A DNA stretch of 64,000 bases from contig JAEWGI010000080.1 in assembly GCA_023388355.1 (NCBI GenBank), positions 1-64,000 on the forward strand, in the 5' to 3' direction. The stretch comes from Pseudomonadota bacterium (GTDB lineage Bacteria; Pseudomonadota; Gammaproteobacteria; Xanthomonadales; Xanthomonadaceae). The notes under the pieces are model-generated. The model worked only from the letters and a program-made list of their open reading frames with translations. It made no database searches and was not told the origin of the DNA. Position 1 is the first letter of the stretch. The number at the start of each line of letters is the position of its first letter. A program made the position numbers and the translations under genes. Shown here one piece after another: positions 51,634 to 62,035 of this stretch.

Positions 51634-54600
51634 ATGCACGGCCTCCTGTTTTCTTCCGATTTCCTGCGCGAGGGCATCCGCGAGACGCGCGGCTGGCTGG
51701 ACGCGGAACAGGAATTCCTGACCTTCCGCGATGCCATCGGCAGGATCTACGCCGACGTGCACGACGCCGGCACCTGGAACGAGGCGCAGACCGAAGAAGA
51801 CATCATCGAACCGGTGCTGGACGCGCTGGGCTGGAACGACCGCAGCTCACAGGCCAACGCCAGCGCCCGCGGTCGCCATGACGTCCCCGACTTCCTGCTT
51901 TTCGGTTCCGCAGAGCACAAGCGCCTGGCGCGGGCCGAACGCAACGATGTCCGTCGCTATCGACACGGCCTTGCCATCGTCGAAGCCAAGCGCTGGAACC
52001 GCGCCCTCGACCGCAGCGAAGGCAGCGACCCGATGGACGCCGGCACGCCGTCGAGCCAGATGCTCCGCTATCTCAGCCGCGTCGAAGTCGCGTCCGACAC
52101 CGCGGTGCAGTGGGGCATCCTCACCAATGGCCGTATCTGGCGGCTTTACTGGCAGAAGGCGCGCTCTCGCTCCGAAGAATTCCTCGAATTCGACCTGGCC
52201 GCACTGGCTGGCGTTGCCGGCACCACCGGACAGCTGTTCGCTCCCTCGTCGGCCGACGACGTGCACTTCCTGCGCGCGTTCTTCCTCCTTTTCCGCCGCA
52301 GCGCCTTCCTGCCGCAACCTGGCGACGAGGACGGCCGCAGCTTCCACGCCATCGCCCTGGACGACGGGCGGCGTTGGGAAAGCAAGGTTTCGCGGGACCT
52401 CGGCAAGCGCGTCTTCGATGAGCTGTTCCCGAGCTTGGCCGCGGCCATCGCCCGCAACGATCCGGCGGCATCGCATCCGCTCACGCGTGAAGCCCTCGAT
52501 GACGTCCACCGCAGCACCCTGATCCTGCTCTATCGCCTGCTGTTCGTCCTGTTCGCGGAAGATCGCAACCTCCTGCCGGTCACCGATTCGCGCTACGACG
52601 ATTACTCGCTGCGCAACCTGCGCAACGATGTCGCGCGCCGGCGCGATGCCGGCGATGTCTTCAGCACCACCGCGACCCGCCTGTGGCAACACCTGCGCAG
52701 CCTGTTCCGGGCGATCGACAGGGGCGACGATTCGATCGGCCTGCCGCCCTACAACGGCGGGCTGTTCCGCGAGGAGCCCACGGACCTCCTGGCCCGGGTC
52801 GAGCTGCCCGACGCCGAACTGGCTCCCATACTCGACGGCCTCTCGCGCCGTGAGGTCCTGTCCGGACAGGGCTTCATCAACTACCGCGACCTCGCGGTCC
52901 AGCACCTCGGCTCGATCTACGAGCGCCTGCTGGAACAGCGCCTGGTCGAACGGGACGATGGCAGCGTGGCGGTTCGGCCCTCAACGTTCGCCCGCAAGAA
53001 CAGCGGCAGCTATTACACCCACGACGACCTGGTGAAGCTGATCCTGCAGGAGACCGTCGGCCCACTGGCGCGGGAGCGCAGCCATGCCTTCGATGCCAGG
53101 CTGGCCGAACTTCAACGCAAGCGCAGTTCATTCCAGCCGGCGCAACTCCACGCCCGGTTGTCCGAAGTCGATCCGGCCCAGGCATTGCTGGCGTTGAAGA
53201 TCTGCGACCCGGCCATGGGCAGCGGCCATTTCCTGGTCTCACTGGTGGATGACCTGGCCGACCGCGTGCTCGAGCAGATGGCGCATGCCGAGGCCGAGGC
53301 CGAGGCGGCCGGCATCGCGCACTACCGCTCGCCGGTGAGTCGCGACATCGTCCAGCTTCGCGATTCGATCCTCGCGCGCGCCGGCCGCGCGGGCTGGACG
53401 GTCGACCCGTCCCTGCTGGACGACCGGCACCTGGTGCGCCGGATGATCCTCAAGCGGGTCGTGCACGGCGTCGACAAGAACGAGATGGCCGTGGAACTGG
53501 CCAAGCTGGCGCTCTGGCTGCACACCTTCACCGTGGGCGCGCCGCTCTCGTTCCTCGACCACCACCTGCGTTGTGGCGACTCGCTGTTTGGCGAGCGCCT
53601 CGCCACCGTCCGCACCGACCTGGGCCGCTTTGGAGACCTGTTCAACGACGCCAATGTCGCCGGCCTGCTGCTGGCTGCCGACACCATGTCGGAGCTCAAC
53701 GCCATCAATGATGTCGACCTGGGCGAGGTCGAGCGTTCGCGCAGCCTGATGGACGACGCCGAGCAAAGCCTGTCGGGGCTGCACCGGGTGTTCGACCTGT
53801 GGCAGGCGCTGCGCTGGATCGCGCCCCTGGACGCGCCGCGAAGCAAGCGCACGGCCAGGCACGCCGCCGCTACCGAACTGCTATCGGGCCGCTACGGCCT
53901 GACCCTGATGGCGCTGCTGCACGGGGACGGGCGCGTCCACGGCGACGACCCCGAGGTGGATGCCGCCGTCAACGCGCTGCTGGACGAGTGCCGGGCGCTG
54001 GCCGCGCGCGAACGCTTCCTGCATTGGGAACTGGCCTTCCCCGGCGTGTGGCGCAATCCGATGGCCGGCGGCGAAGGCGGGTTCGACGCTGTGATCGGCA
54101 ACCCGCCATGGGACCGGATGAAGCTGCAGGAGATCGAGTGGTTCGCCGAACGCCGGCCCGAGATCGCCCTGCAGGCACGCGCTTCGGACCGCAAGCGCCT
54201 GATCGCCGCGCTCAAACGCGACAACGATCCACTGGCGGCGGAGTATGACCACGCTGCGAAGACCGCCGAGGATGCCGCGCGCGTGGCCCGAAGCTGTGGC
54301 GAGTATCCGCTCCTGTCCGGCGGCGACATCAATCTCTACAGCCTGTTCGTTGAGCGGGCGTCCACGCAGGTACGGCGCACCGGCATGGTGGGACTGCTGA
54401 CGCCCTCCGGCATTGCCGCCGACAAGGGGGCGGCCCGGTTCTTCAGCGGGATCGCCACGGGTGGACGGTTGGCGGCCCTGCTGGATTTCGAGAACAGGAA
54501 GACGTTCTTCCCGGACATCCACGCAAGCTTCAAGTTCTGCGCCCTGGTGTTCGGTGGTACCCAACGCCGCTTCGAGGCGGCACGCTGCGCCTTCTTCCTG

Positions 54601-55818
54601 CATGCGGTAGACGAACTGCAGCCACCCGCGTTGCCGGATGACGCGGACGAACGGGAGCGCAAGCTCGCCACCCGGGTGATCCCGCTGACGGCGGCGGACT
54701 TTGCAGCGGTCAATCCCAATACGGGCACTGCGCCGATCTTCCGCAACGCGCTGGATGCCGAGTTGACCACGCGGATCTATGCGCAGCATCCGGTGCTGGT
54801 GCGACGGCGCACCGAAACCCGGGTCCAGGGACGGAACCCGCGCGAGATTGAGGTCGAGATCGCAGAGCCGCTTTACCCGGCGCGCTATCGCCGCACCTTT
54901 GACATGACTAATGATTCGAACCTGTTTCGCACCCGCTCGGAGCTGGAGGCCGATGGCTGGTATCCCGTCGCTGGTGGACGTTGGCGGAAGGGTGAGACGG
55001 AGATGCTTCCGCTTTACGTGGGCAGGATGATCCACCACTACGATCATCGTGCGGCGAGCGTTACCGTCAATGAGGAGAATCTTCACAACGCCGCGCTCAG
55101 CGGGGCGAACGATGACGCACAGAAGCAGGATCCGACGTTCTTCCCCACGCCCCAGTACTGGGTACCCGCAAGCTCGGAGCAACTGGACACGCATTCCGGC
55201 TGGGCGATCGCATTCCGGGATATTGCTCGGGCCACTGACGCACGCACATTCATAGCAGCCATCGTTCCGCAAGCCGCAGCGGGGAATACGCTCCCGTTCG
55301 TGCTCCAGGCGACAGACACGAGCGCAACCACCTATAGCGAATGGGCGCCATTCTTCCTGGCCAACGTGTCCTCGTTCGCGCTGGATTTCGTTGCCCGGCA
55401 GAAGGTGCAGAGCACGCATTTGAACTGGTACGTCGTCGAACAGCTTCCGCTGATTTCGCAGACCCGCTACGACGCGAGGCTGGGTAGTACGAGCATCGCT
55501 GCGTTCGTGCGCGACCAGGTGCTACGCCTGAGCTACACCGCACACGATCTTGCCCATTTCGCACGGGATCTCGGCTACGACGGCCCACCCTTTGCCTGGG
55601 ACCCTGAAGATCGCCGCCACCGCATGGCTCGGCTGGACGCGCTGTACTTCCGCCTGTACGGGCTGTCGCGCGACGAGGCCTCCTACGTCCTCGACACCTT
55701 CCCCATCGTCCGCGAACAGGACGAGCGCGCCTTCGGCCGCTACCGCACCCGGGAGCTCGTGCTGGGTTACATGAACGCCCTCGACGCCGGGGATACAACC
55801 ACCGTCCTGGCGCTGTAA
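51634..55818 (+). CDS. Fused restriction-methyltransferase (type IIG/Eco57I-like)
   Basis: 1394-aa single-chain enzyme. N-terminal PD-(D/E)xK nuclease-like region: Asp in GRHDVPDFLLF (about residue 82-86) and E-x-K in GLAIVEAKRWN (about 112-120). Central N6-adenine methyltransferase: YYTHDDLVKLIL near 460, motif I DPAMGSGHFL near 525, HGVDKNEMAVELAKLALWLH, catalytic motif IV NPPWD near 823. The C-terminal third probably holds the target-recognition domain. Modification and cleavage in one protein make it self-contained. ATG 51634 preferred; an earlier in-frame codon at 51586 is unlikely. Downstream ORF overlaps the stop by one base. Confidence 0.92.
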   Translation: MHGLLFSSDFLREGIRETRGWLDAEQEFLTFRDAIGRIYADVHDAGTWNEAQTEEDIIEPVLDALGWNDRSSQANASARGRHDVPDFLLFGSAEHKRLARAERNDVRRYRHGLAIVEAKRWNRALDRSEGSDPMDAGTPSSQMLRYLSRVEVASDTAVQWGILTNGRIWRLYWQKARSRSEEFLEFDLAALAGVAGTTGQLFAPSSADDVHFLRAFFLLFRRSAFLPQPGDEDGRSFHAIALDDGRRWESKVSRDLGKRVFDELFPSLAAAIARNDPAASHPLTREALDDVHRSTLILLYRLLFVLFAEDRNLLPVTDSRYDDYSLRNLRNDVARRRDAGDVFSTTATRLWQHLRSLFRAIDRGDDSIGLPPYNGGLFREEPTDLLARVELPDAELAPILDGLSRREVLSGQGFINYRDLAVQHLGSIYERLLEQRLVERDDGSVAVRPSTFARKNSGSYYTHDDLVKLILQETVGPLARERSHAFDARLAELQRKRSSFQPAQLHARLSEVDPAQALLALKICDPAMGSGHFLVSLVDDLADRVLEQMAHAEAEAEAAGIAHYRSPVSRDIVQLRDSILARAGRAGWTVDPSLLDDRHLVRRMILKRVVHGVDKNEMAVELAKLALWLHTFTVGAPLSFLDHHLRCGDSLFGERLATVRTDLGRFGDLFNDANVAGLLLAADTMSELNAINDVDLGEVERSRSLMDDAEQSLSGLHRVFDLWQALRWIAPLDAPRSKRTARHAAATELLSGRYGLTLMALLHGDGRVHGDDPEVDAAVNALLDECRALAARERFLHWELAFPGVWRNPMAGGEGGFDAVIGNPPWDRMKLQEIEWFAERRPEIALQARASDRKRLIAALKRDNDPLAAEYDHAAKTAEDAARVARSCGEYPLLSGGDINLYSLFVERASTQVRRTGMVGLLTPSGIAADKGAARFFSGIATGGRLAALLDFENRKTFFPDIHASFKFCALVFGGTQRRFEAARCAFFLHAVDELQPPALPDDADERERKLATRVIPLTAADFAAVNPNTGTAPIFRNALDAELTTRIYAQHPVLVRRRTETRVQGRNPREIEVEIAEPLYPARYRRTFDMTNDSNLFRTRSELEADGWYPVAGGRWRKGETEMLPLYVGRMIHHYDHRAASVTVNEENLHNAALSGANDDAQKQDPTFFPTPQYWVPASSEQLDTHSGWAIAFRDIARATDARTFIAAIVPQAAAGNTLPFVLQATDTSATTYSEWAPFFLANVSSFALDFVARQKVQSTHLNWYVVEQLPLISQTRYDARLGSTSIAAFVRDQVLRLSYTAHDLAHFARDLGYDGPPFAWDPEDRRHRMARLDALYFRLYGLSRDEASYVLDTFPIVREQDERAFGRYRTRELVLGYMNALDAGDTTTVLAL

Positions 55819-56396
55819 TGCTCATCCGCGCCACCGCCCGCCTCCGCAAGCGCCTGCGCCAGCCCGCCAGGCCACCCGAGCCGGATGTGCCACCCGCCAA
55901 CCCGCTGGGCGAGTGGTATGCCGACGTCGACTTCCTCGACCGCGAGCCGTTCGTGGTGCTGCTCAATGCTGCCACCGGCGCGGGCATGGTGCTGCCGGGC
56001 CGCGCGGCCGACCTGCGCATGCTGCATGTCCACGCCCGCGACCAGTTCTGCAAGCTGCTGCTGCACTACGGCTTCGACCCGGACAGCCCGCTGTGCGCGG
56101 CCGAGCTGTCGGCCTGGGACGAGGCGCCGACCTATGCCGCCACCCGCGACCGCAGCCTGCTGGGCAGCATGAACCGGTTCAAGGACGATGCCTGGGACCA
56201 CTTCGCCTACGTCGACCGGTCGCTGCCGGAAGCCGCGGCGCGTCAGTGGGAGGGCTTGTTCCGGCACCCGGGTCTGGCGCGAACCCGCAAACGCTACGAC
56301 TACAGCGCCTGGCACCGCCCGCTGGACCTGGTGGCGGCCCGGCTGGTGCCCGCCGGCCTGGTCATGCCCGGGACTGGGCAGGAGTCACGGCATTGA
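55818..56396 (+). CDS. DUF6933-like protein coupled to the restriction gene
   Basis: 192-aa soluble protein. MLIRATARLRKRLRQPA, then NPLGEWYADVDFLDREPFVV and LLNAATGAGMVLPGRAADLR: beta-rich start resembling what I recall as DUF6933. The start codon shares a base with the upstream stop (TAATG), which implies translational coupling to the restriction-methyltransferase. C-terminal YDYSAWHRPLDLVAARL. Function unknown; the coupling suggests a role linked to the enzyme. Confidence 0.82.
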   Translation: MLIRATARLRKRLRQPARPPEPDVPPANPLGEWYADVDFLDREPFVVLLNAATGAGMVLPGRAADLRMLHVHARDQFCKLLLHYGFDPDSPLCAAELSAWDEAPTYAATRDRSLLGSMNRFKDDAWDHFAYVDRSLPEAAARQWEGLFRHPGLARTRKRYDYSAWHRPLDLVAARLVPAGLVMPGTGQESRH

Positions 56397-56401
56397 GCGA
56401 G

Positions 56402-56432
56402 TGCTCCTTCCTCCGCTTGCGGGGGAAGGAGC
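56402..56432. repeat. Repeat family A, mini palindrome
   Basis: TGCTCCTTCCTCCGCTTGCG followed by GGGGAAGGAGC, only the ends of family A joined. Lies just after the DUF6933-like gene. Confidence 0.75.
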
Positions 56433-56576
56433 GATTACGCGGTGCCGGCATGCCGTGCCCCGTTCGCCACCGGCCGCGGAAGCTGTGGCCGCCCTGCACA
56501 AAGGCGGGGTGCGCCGGGGCATTCCGGGGTGTATCATCCGCACCCATCTTTTCATCCGAATTGAAGGATATAGCCG

Positions 56577-57794
<1,218 letters not shown>

Positions 57795-57931
57795 GCGGTC
57801 GCTGCAGTGCCGTTGACGAAGGGTCGCGCGAGCGGCCCTTCGTTGTTCCGGGGCGAGCCCCTTGAAGGCAAATCTCTCCCTGCGGTCGAGATGACAGTTG
57901 TTCTGCGCGCCTGGGTGCGAGAGCGAGGTAG
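57795..57931. other. Spacer after metK
   Basis: Contains the hairpin at 57818-57845 and otherwise nothing I can identify. With the family B copy it makes up the 306-bp metK-thiolase gap. Confidence 0.5.
57818..57845 (+). terminator. Terminator-like hairpin after metK
   Basis: GAAGGGTCGC-GCGA-GCGGCCCTTC (10-bp stem with one G-U pair) followed by GTTGTT, a weak U-tract. 23 bp after the metK stop. Confidence 0.6.
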
Positions 57932-58088
57932 CCCTCCCCTTCAAGGGGAGGGTTGGGCGGGGATGGTGTGCGAGGGTTGAGATGGATCGACTCCGGTGTT
58001 CGCACGCGTGAACACCATCCCCACCCCGGCCCTCCCCTTGAAGGGGAGGGAGTAGAGCGGTCCCGGCCCTCCCCTTGAAGGGGAGGGA
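57932..58088. repeat. Family B foldback copy
   Basis: Same unit as at 48.7 kb: CCCTCCCCTTCAAGGGGAGG, GGCGGGGATGGTGT, an unrelated interior with GTGTTCGCACGCGTGAACAC palindrome, ACACCATCCCCACCCC and two TTGAA-centred boxes with GGAGTAGAGCGG spacers. Ends 13 bp before the thiolase stop codon. Confidence 0.88.
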
Positions 58089-58100
58089 GTAGAGCGGCAG

Positions 58101-59279
58101 TCAGGCGCGTTCGAAGATCGCGGCGATGCCCTGGCCGCCGCCGATGCACATGGTGGCCAGGCCGTAGCGGCCGCCGGTGCGCTGGAGTTCGTGCACCAGC
58201 TTGACGGTGATGATCGCGCCGGTGGCGCCGACCGGGTGCCCGAGCGCAATGCCGCTGCCGTTGGGATTGACCCTGGCCGGGTCCAGCCCGAGCTGGTCGG
58301 ACACGGCGCAGGCCTGGGCGGCGAAGGCCTCGTTGGATTCGATCACGTCGAGGTCGTCGACGCCCAGTCCGGCGCGCGCCAGCGCCGCGCGCGTGGCCGG
58401 CACCGGCCCCATGCCCATGTACAGCGGCTCGACGCCGGCGTGCGCGTAGGCCACCAGGCGCGCGAGCGGCCTGAGGCCGTGGCGCTCGACCGCCGCGCCG
58501 GTGGCCAGCACCACGGAGGCCGCGCCGTCGTTGATGCCGGAGGCGTTGCCGGCGGTGACCGTGCCATCGGGCTTGAACGCCGGGCGGAGGCCGGCCAGGT
58601 CGTCGGCCGACAGCTCCCGGCGCACGTGTTCGTCCACCGCGAACTGCGTTTCCCTGCCGCGGCGGCCCACCGTCACCGGCACGATCTGGCCATCGAAGCG
58701 CCCCTGGGCGATGGCGGCCGTGGCGCGGCGATGGCTTTCCAGCGCGAGCGCGTCCTGGCGCGCGCGGTCGATGCCGTGGCGCTCGGCGACGTTCTCGGCG
58801 GTGATGCCCATCAGCACCCGGTCGAAGGGATCCTTCAGGCCTTCGTTGAGCGCATCGACCAGGACCGCGTCGCCAAGCTTGCGGCCCCAGCGGTGGGTCG
58901 GCAGATGGAACGGCGTGCGGCTCATCGATTCCGCGCCGCCGGCCAGGGCCGCTTCGCAGTCGCCCAGCAGCAGCGCCTGCGCGGCCGAGACGATGGCCTG
59001 CAGGCCGGAGCCGCACAGGCGGTTGACGGTCAGCGCGGGGGTCTCGATCGGCAGCCCGGATTCGAGCGCCACGATGCGGGCCATGTAGGCGTCGCGCGGC
59101 TCGCTGGGCAGCACCTGCCCATAGACGGCGTGGCCGATGGCGGCTGCGGGAATGCCGGCGCGGGCGATGGCCTCCTTCGCAGTGGCCACGCCGAGCTGCG
59201 AGGGCGGCGTGTCCCTGAGCGCGCCGCCGAAGGCGCCGATGGCGGTGCGCACGGCGGAGACGATGAAGACGTCGGTCAT
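58101..59279 (-). CDS. Acetyl-CoA C-acetyltransferase (thiolase)
   Basis: 392-aa thiolase. Nucleophile Cys89 in VNRLCGSGLQAIVSAAQ, His in NGSGIALGHPVGATGA, second Cys in MCIGGGQGIAAIFERA. Catalyses condensation or cleavage of acetoacetyl-CoA or 3-ketoacyl-CoA; cannot tell biosynthetic (phbA-like) from degradative from sequence alone. Neighbouring SDR and acyl-CoA ligase genes on the same strand favour a lipid or PHB-related role. Normal length. Confidence 0.95.
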   Translation of the reverse strand: MTDVFIVSAVRTAIGAFGGALRDTPPSQLGVATAKEAIARAGIPAAAIGHAVYGQVLPSEPRDAYMARIVALESGLPIETPALTVNRLCGSGLQAIVSAAQALLLGDCEAALAGGAESMSRTPFHLPTHRWGRKLGDAVLVDALNEGLKDPFDRVLMGITAENVAERHGIDRARQDALALESHRRATAAIAQGRFDGQIVPVTVGRRGRETQFAVDEHVRRELSADDLAGLRPAFKPDGTVTAGNASGINDGAASVVLATGAAVERHGLRPLARLVAYAHAGVEPLYMGMGPVPATRAALARAGLGVDDLDVIESNEAFAAQACAVSDQLGLDPARVNPNGSGIALGHPVGATGAIITVKLVHELQRTGGRYGLATMCIGGGQGIAAIFERA

Positions 59280-59415
59280 GTGCTTGCGATCCTCGATGAT
59301 GGACGTGTCGGAATGCGCTGCACGCCGGCAGGTCGCCGCGCGCAGGAGGCGGATGCATCGCGACGCGACCGGCTGCCGGCGCCGGTCGGCTGCGTGCGGG
59401 CCACCGGCAACGGAC

Positions 59416-60654
59416 TCAGTCGCCGGATGCGAGCGCCCGGTAGACCATCGGCCGCAGCGCGTCGCGCGCGGGCGCGGCGGTGACCGGCATCAGCTGGGTC
59501 ATGACCGTGACCGACACGCCCAGCGCCGGCGCCGACCAGAAGCCGGTGCCGGCCGCCCCGCCCCAGGCGTATTCGCCGGCCGAGCCCGGGCCGGCGCGGT
59601 CGTCGAGGCGGACGATGCCGCCCAGCGCCTGGGCGACGCTGCCCGGCGCGTAGCGGCCGAAGCGCTGCAGCGAGGGCAGCAGCGGCGCCTGCGGCTGCCA
59701 CGGCGCGAACAGGGTGCGCACGGTATCGGCTTCCATCACCCGCACGTCGTCGCGTGCGCCGGCGTTGGCCAGCATGTCGGCGAAGCGGCCGTAGTCCTCC
59801 AGCGTCGAGACCAGCCCGCCGCTGCCGGCGTCGGCGTGCGGGCGCGACAGCGGCGCGCGCTCGCTGCCGTTGTCCACCGGCGCGATGCCGTCGGCACGGG
59901 CGGCGTACAGGCCGGCGAGGCGGTCGCCCTGCCCGTCCGGGACGAAGAAGCCGGTCGAGGCCATGCCCAGCGGTTCGAAGATGCGCCTGCGCAGGAAGTC
60001 GCCCAGGCGTTGTCCGCTGATGCGCTCGATGACGAGGCCGGCGATGTCCAGGCCATAGCCATAGACCCAGTCCGTGCCCGGCTGGAACGCCAGCGGCAGC
60101 CGGCCGAGGCGCTCGGCAAAACCGGCCAGGCCGTCGATCTCCGGATCGTACATCCAGGCCGCGGCCACCAGCCCGGCCTCCCGGTAGAGCGGCGCGATCG
60201 CGCTGTCGCCCCAGCTGTTGGCCAGGCCGCAGCTGTGGCTGAGCAGGTGTCCGACCAGCATCGGGCGCGCCGGCTCGAACGGCTGCGTGCCGCTGGCGAC
60301 CTTGAGGTCGGCGAACTCGGGAACGTAGTGCGCGACCGGATCGTGCAGCGCCAGCTCGCCATCCTCGACCAGCAGCATCGTGCCGGCCGCGACCACCGGC
60401 TTGGTCATCGAATAGATGCGGTAGAGGCTGTCGGCGCCGATGGACTCGATGCCCGACAGCTGCGCCTGCGCCAGCACCTGGCCGTGGCGGGCGATGCGCA
60501 GCGACGCGAACGGTAGCTGGCCCTCGTCGACGAAGGCCTGCAGGCGCGCGATCGCGGCGTCGAAGCGACCGCCGGCAAACAGCGGCGGCAGGAAGCCGGC
60601 AGCGGCGAGCGCGGCGGTCGACTGCAGGAAACGACGGCGATTGATCACTGGCAA
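59416..60654 (-). CDS. Exported serine hydrolase, beta-lactamase family
   Basis: 412-aa protein with a twin-arginine-type signal (NRRRFLQSTAALAAAGFLPP). SMTK at residues 82-85 (Ser82 nucleophile) in YRIYSMTKPVVAAG, YGYGLDIAGLVIE as Tyr motif. Resembles the class C beta-lactamase/esterase EstB group. Located between the thiolase and the SDR gene with the same direction, 136 bp from thiolase. Probably an esterase or peptidase rather than an antibiotic-resistance enzyme; unverified. Confidence 0.88.
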   Translation of the reverse strand: MPVINRRRFLQSTAALAAAGFLPPLFAGGRFDAAIARLQAFVDEGQLPFASLRIARHGQVLAQAQLSGIESIGADSLYRIYSMTKPVVAAGTMLLVEDGELALHDPVAHYVPEFADLKVASGTQPFEPARPMLVGHLLSHSCGLANSWGDSAIAPLYREAGLVAAAWMYDPEIDGLAGFAERLGRLPLAFQPGTDWVYGYGLDIAGLVIERISGQRLGDFLRRRIFEPLGMASTGFFVPDGQGDRLAGLYAARADGIAPVDNGSERAPLSRPHADAGSGGLVSTLEDYGRFADMLANAGARDDVRVMEADTVRTLFAPWQPQAPLLPSLQRFGRYAPGSVAQALGGIVRLDDRAGPGSAGEYAWGGAAGTGFWSAPALGVSVTVMTQLMPVTAAPARDALRPMVYRALASGD

Positions 60655-60674
60655 ACCTCCATGCGCAACTGCGC

Positions 60675-60821
60675 GTAGGAGCGGCTTCAGCCGCGACCGG
60701 GAATCAGGATTGCGCGATGTCCGATGATGCGGGTCCTCCTGTAGGAGCGGCTTCAGCCGCGACCGGGAATCATGATTGCGCGATGTCCGATGATGCGGGT
60801 CGCGGCTGAAGCCGCTCCTAC
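60675..60821. repeat. REP cluster, family C, with 66-bp tandem duplication
   Basis: GTAGGAGCGGCTTCAGCCGC at 60675 and 60741 (66-bp period, each followed by GACCGGGAATCA and GATGTCCGATGATGCGGGTC), then an inverted copy ending 60821. Sits between the serine hydrolase and SDR genes. Confidence 0.9.
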
Positions 60822-60843
60822 AAAAGATGGTGGTGGGGCGACG

Positions 60844-61734
60844 TCAGGCGGGCACGGCGTCGGCGGCGTTCGCCCTGGCGCTGGCGACTTCGCGCTCGGC
60901 CTGGGTGAAGCCGTACTCGGGCACCAGCTGGTCGTGCGCGTCGGACACCGCATCCCAGCGTTCGATCAGGCGTTCGCCCACGTCGTCGCCGCGACCCAGG
61001 TAGCGGCCTTCGGTGAGGGTGACGTAGGCACGCGCGAAGTGGCCGGCGCCGGCGCAGACGATCGCGCGCGTGGGCGCGTCGTCGGACACCAGGGGCAGCA
61101 GCGCGGGGCTGACCGCGGCCGGGTCCAGCGCGCGCAGGCTCTCCTCGGGCAGCACGCCGGCGGTCATGCCGGTGGACGCCGTGGGCGCGAGGCAGTTGAC
61201 GCGGATTCCGTACTTCTTGCCCTCGATCGCGAGGGTCTGCATCAGCCCTACCAGCGCCATCTTGGCCGCGCCGTAGTTGGCCTGGCCGAAGTTGCCGTAC
61301 AGGCCCGAGGACGAAGTGGTCAGCACGATCCGGCCGTACTGCTGGAGGCGCATCTGCTCCCACACCGCCTTGCAGCAGATCGCCGCGCCCATCAGGTGCA
61401 CGTCGACCACTTCGCGGAATTCGTCCAGCCCCATCTTGGTGAAGCTGCGGTCGCGCAGGATGCCGGCGTTGCTGACCAGGATGTCGATCCGGCCCCAGTC
61501 CTCGAGCGTGCGCGCAACCATGGCCGCGACCGCGGCCTCGTCGGTCACCGATCCGGCTGCGGCGATGGCGGTGCCGCCGGCGGCGCGGATCTCGACGACC
61601 ACGGCTTCGGCCGCGTCCAGGCCAAGGTCGTTGACCACCACGCGCGCGCCCTTGCGGGCGAGGTACAGCGCGTGCTGGCGGCCGAGGCCGCCGCCTGCGC
61701 CGGTGATGATTGCGATACGTCCTTCAAGCTGCAT
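60844..61734 (-). CDS. SDR family oxidoreductase (multifunctional-enzyme-2-like 3-hydroxyacyl-CoA dehydrogenase)
   Basis: 296-aa short-chain dehydrogenase. TGAGGGLG at residues 11-18, NAG at 89-91, Ser141-143 and the YGAAK Tyr154/Lys158. N-terminal pattern RIAIITGAGGGLGRQHALYL and GYxxNF-like GLYGNFGQANY resemble peroxisomal MFE-2 type enzymes, which act on 3-hydroxyacyl-CoA; the C-terminal 60 residues are an extension. NAD-dependent. Context with ligase and thiolase supports a fatty-acyl pathway. Confidence 0.87.
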   Translation of the reverse strand: MQLEGRIAIITGAGGGLGRQHALYLARKGARVVVNDLGLDAAEAVVVEIRAAGGTAIAAAGSVTDEAAVAAMVARTLEDWGRIDILVSNAGILRDRSFTKMGLDEFREVVDVHLMGAAICCKAVWEQMRLQQYGRIVLTTSSSGLYGNFGQANYGAAKMALVGLMQTLAIEGKKYGIRVNCLAPTASTGMTAGVLPEESLRALDPAAVSPALLPLVSDDAPTRAIVCAGAGHFARAYVTLTEGRYLGRGDDVGERLIERWDAVSDAHDQLVPEYGFTQAEREVASARANAADAVPA

Positions 61735-61796
61735 CAGTCGGTTCCCCCATCATGAAAGGCAAGGCGCGAGTGCGCGAAAGGCCCCGTTCTTCGACC
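61735..61796. other. Spacer between SDR and repeat copy A7
   Basis: 62 bp without recognisable feature. The 301-bp gap (61735-62035) is otherwise repeat copy A7 and a short spacer. Confidence 0.4.
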
Positions 61797-61988
61797 TGCT
61801 CCCTCCCCCGCTTGCGGGGGGTGAGGATGGTCCGTTTGCGCGGCACTGCCGCGCGGACCACCCGAACGCCCGGCGCGCTGCGCCGGGCCGGACGGGTTGG
61901 GGTGGGGGCAGGCGGTTGCGGCGATCCTTCCGCGCGCCTGCGGCGCGCGCCCCCATCCCGGCCTTCCCCCGCAGGCGGGGGAAGGAGC
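61797..61988. repeat. Repeat family A, long copy A7
   Basis: TGCTCCCTCCCCCGCTTGCG at the left end, the GGATGGTCCG...GGACCACCC hairpin module, CCCGGCGC-GCT-GCGCCGGG, GGTTGGGGTGGGGGCAGGCG and GCGCGCC-TGC-GGCGCGC, right end CCTTCCCCCGCAGGCGGGGG then AAGGAGC. Same orientation as A1-A3. Confidence 0.85.
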
Positions 61989-62035
61989 GAAAAGCGGAAA
62001 GCGGAGGGGGAAGGCGGTTCTGCGCCAGGCGACGG

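Noticed and set aside
51634..56396. BREX or DISARM system
   Set aside because: Only one large methylase with its own nuclease motif; none of the BREX (brxC, pglZ, brxL) or DISARM (drmA, drmB, drmC) partners are present in the window.
56433..56576. SAM riboswitch upstream of metK
   Set aside because: No SAM-I, II, III or SAH aptamer core could be matched by eye; only an ordinary GC-rich leader with a GAAGGA ribosome-binding site.
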